Shown here: positions 63,658 through 64,000 of the stretch, piece after piece
Position numbering within the stretch: the first letter of the stretch is position 1
Layout: every line of letters begins with the position of its first letter
NCBI GenBank assembly: GCA_964421875.1
Contig: CAYQZD010000002.1
Coordinates: forward strand, 1-64,000
Length of the DNA: 64,000 bases
From: CAYQZD01 sp964421875
GTDB taxonomy: Bacteria > Electryoneota > Tariuqbacteria > Tariuqbacterales > Tariuqbacteraceae
Direction of reading: 5' to 3'
Notes under the pieces: model-generated
What the model was told of the DNA's origin: nothing
What the model saw: the letters and a program-made list of their open reading frames with translations, nothing else
Database searches by the model: none
Program-made: the position numbers and the translations under genes

Positions 63658-63702
63658 TTTTTCCCTCCTTCCCACGCTCCCCCGTGAAAATGCAAATATG
63701 AC

Positions 63703-63951
63703 CTAACTAATGCACAGAATCAGATAAATCACCCCTCCCAGCACGAAGATAACGGTCAAAACCAGCGACCGCACTTTGGTAATCGGGAAAAAGATGATTT
63801 GCAGCACCGCCCGGAAAAACCAGAAAAGCGCGATGAAGAACAGAAGCATTTTTCCCAGCCAGGTCGTCAATAATCCTTCCACCTGGATAAAGGAGAGGAA
63901 TCCCATTATCAGGAAATAGTACATCAGGCAAAGATTCAGTATCTGCATCAC
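63703..63951 (-). CDS. Small membrane protein of unknown function
   Basis: The 82-residue product is mostly hydrophobic, with about three membrane helices (about 3-18, 30-52 and 60-81). No family is recognised. The start is GTG 63951 or ATG 63948. No operon partner is visible because the window ends 50 bp upstream. It has no homologous neighbour here to suggest a role. Confidence 0.55.
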   Translation of the reverse strand: MMQILNLCLMYYFLIMGFLSFIQVEGLLTTWLGKMLLFFIALFWFFRAVLQIIFFPITKVRSLVLTVIFVLGGVIYLILCIS

Positions 63952-64000
63952 CTGACGATTGATAAGCGATAAACTTCTGAGGTCAGCTTTCCACCGAAAA

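Larger units (their letters stand above)
63402..63702. other. 301-bp intergenic stretch of repeats
   Basis: It contains a loop-conserved hairpin (63469-63498), a degenerate 'caaccggcaac' repeat (about 63540-63575), a partial 'gtccccgcaccc' arm (about 63596-63607) and a 'cctgac'-type palindrome (63620-63657). No gene is seen. Confidence 0.75.

Overview
The window looks like chromosome from an uncultured Gram-negative bacterium of the FCB superphylum (relatives of Cloacimonadota, KSB1, Marinimicrobia, Zixibacteria or LCP-89). The pointers are secreted proteins ending in type IX secretion (Por) sorting domains, a gingipain-type C25 protein, LapA/LapB, and intergenic spaces packed with short palindromic repeats. 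This placement is inferred from gene content and was not tested by a tree. About 57 protein genes are supported, plus one tRNA. No phage, insertion sequence or CRISPR array is visible.

Layout. 1-800: repeat-rich, no gene. 800-5,725: cvpA, mutS2, dnaG. 5,926-11,233: secreted proteins with T9SS sorting domains (a C25 peptidase homologue, a beta-propeller-like protein, and a detached sorting domain). 11,366-14,054: acyl-CoA ligase and an Old Yellow Enzyme homologue. 14,108-20,851: a glycolytic block (pfk with pyrophosphate-type residues, gap, pgk, tpiA, secG) interrupted by a HEPN/MNT toxin-antitoxin-like pair and by a degenerate nuclease-fold protein. 20,982-21,099: tRNA-Leu(GAG) with a terminator. 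21,122-23,909 (minus strand): an XRE regulator, an IF-2-N-like protein sharing a C-terminal motif with it, and a parallel beta-helix secreted protein. 23,910-25,216: a gene-free stretch with four spaced inverted-repeat elements.

25,217-29,371: a PduS-like iron-sulfur flavoprotein and a PduT-like microcompartment shell protein, followed by an Rsb-type partner-switching set (STAS protein, GAF-PP2C phosphatase, anti-sigma kinase). 29,577-34,436: 3-hydroxyacyl-CoA dehydrogenase, acetate kinase and both subunits of NADH-dependent ferredoxin:NADP oxidoreductase (Nfn), pointing to a fermentative, ferredoxin-based metabolism. 34,589-41,818: the yceD-rpmF-plsX-fabH-fabD-acpP-fabF-rnc lipid cluster, lacking fabG and containing an extra exported protein. 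41,933-48,744: acyl-CoA dehydrogenase, a receiver-kinase hybrid, trxB, a membrane-TPR protein, acylphosphatase, apt. 48,904-50,936 (minus): gpsA and purM. 51,683-56,502: a ferrous-iron locus with two DtxR-family regulators flanking feoB, then a membrane glycosyltransferase-like protein. 56,790-63,951: an FmdB zinc ribbon, then the minus-strand run miaB-lapA-lapB-SPOR-mutS and a small membrane protein.

The least explained material is (i) an approximately 90-nt intergenic repeat family in both orientations, (ii) a hairpin family with a near-constant six-base loop and changing but complementary stems, (iii) the PduS/PduT pair with no other microcompartment genes in view, (iv) the two adjacent regulators with a common C-terminal motif, and (v) a C25 peptidase homologue with tryptophan where the catalytic histidine should be.
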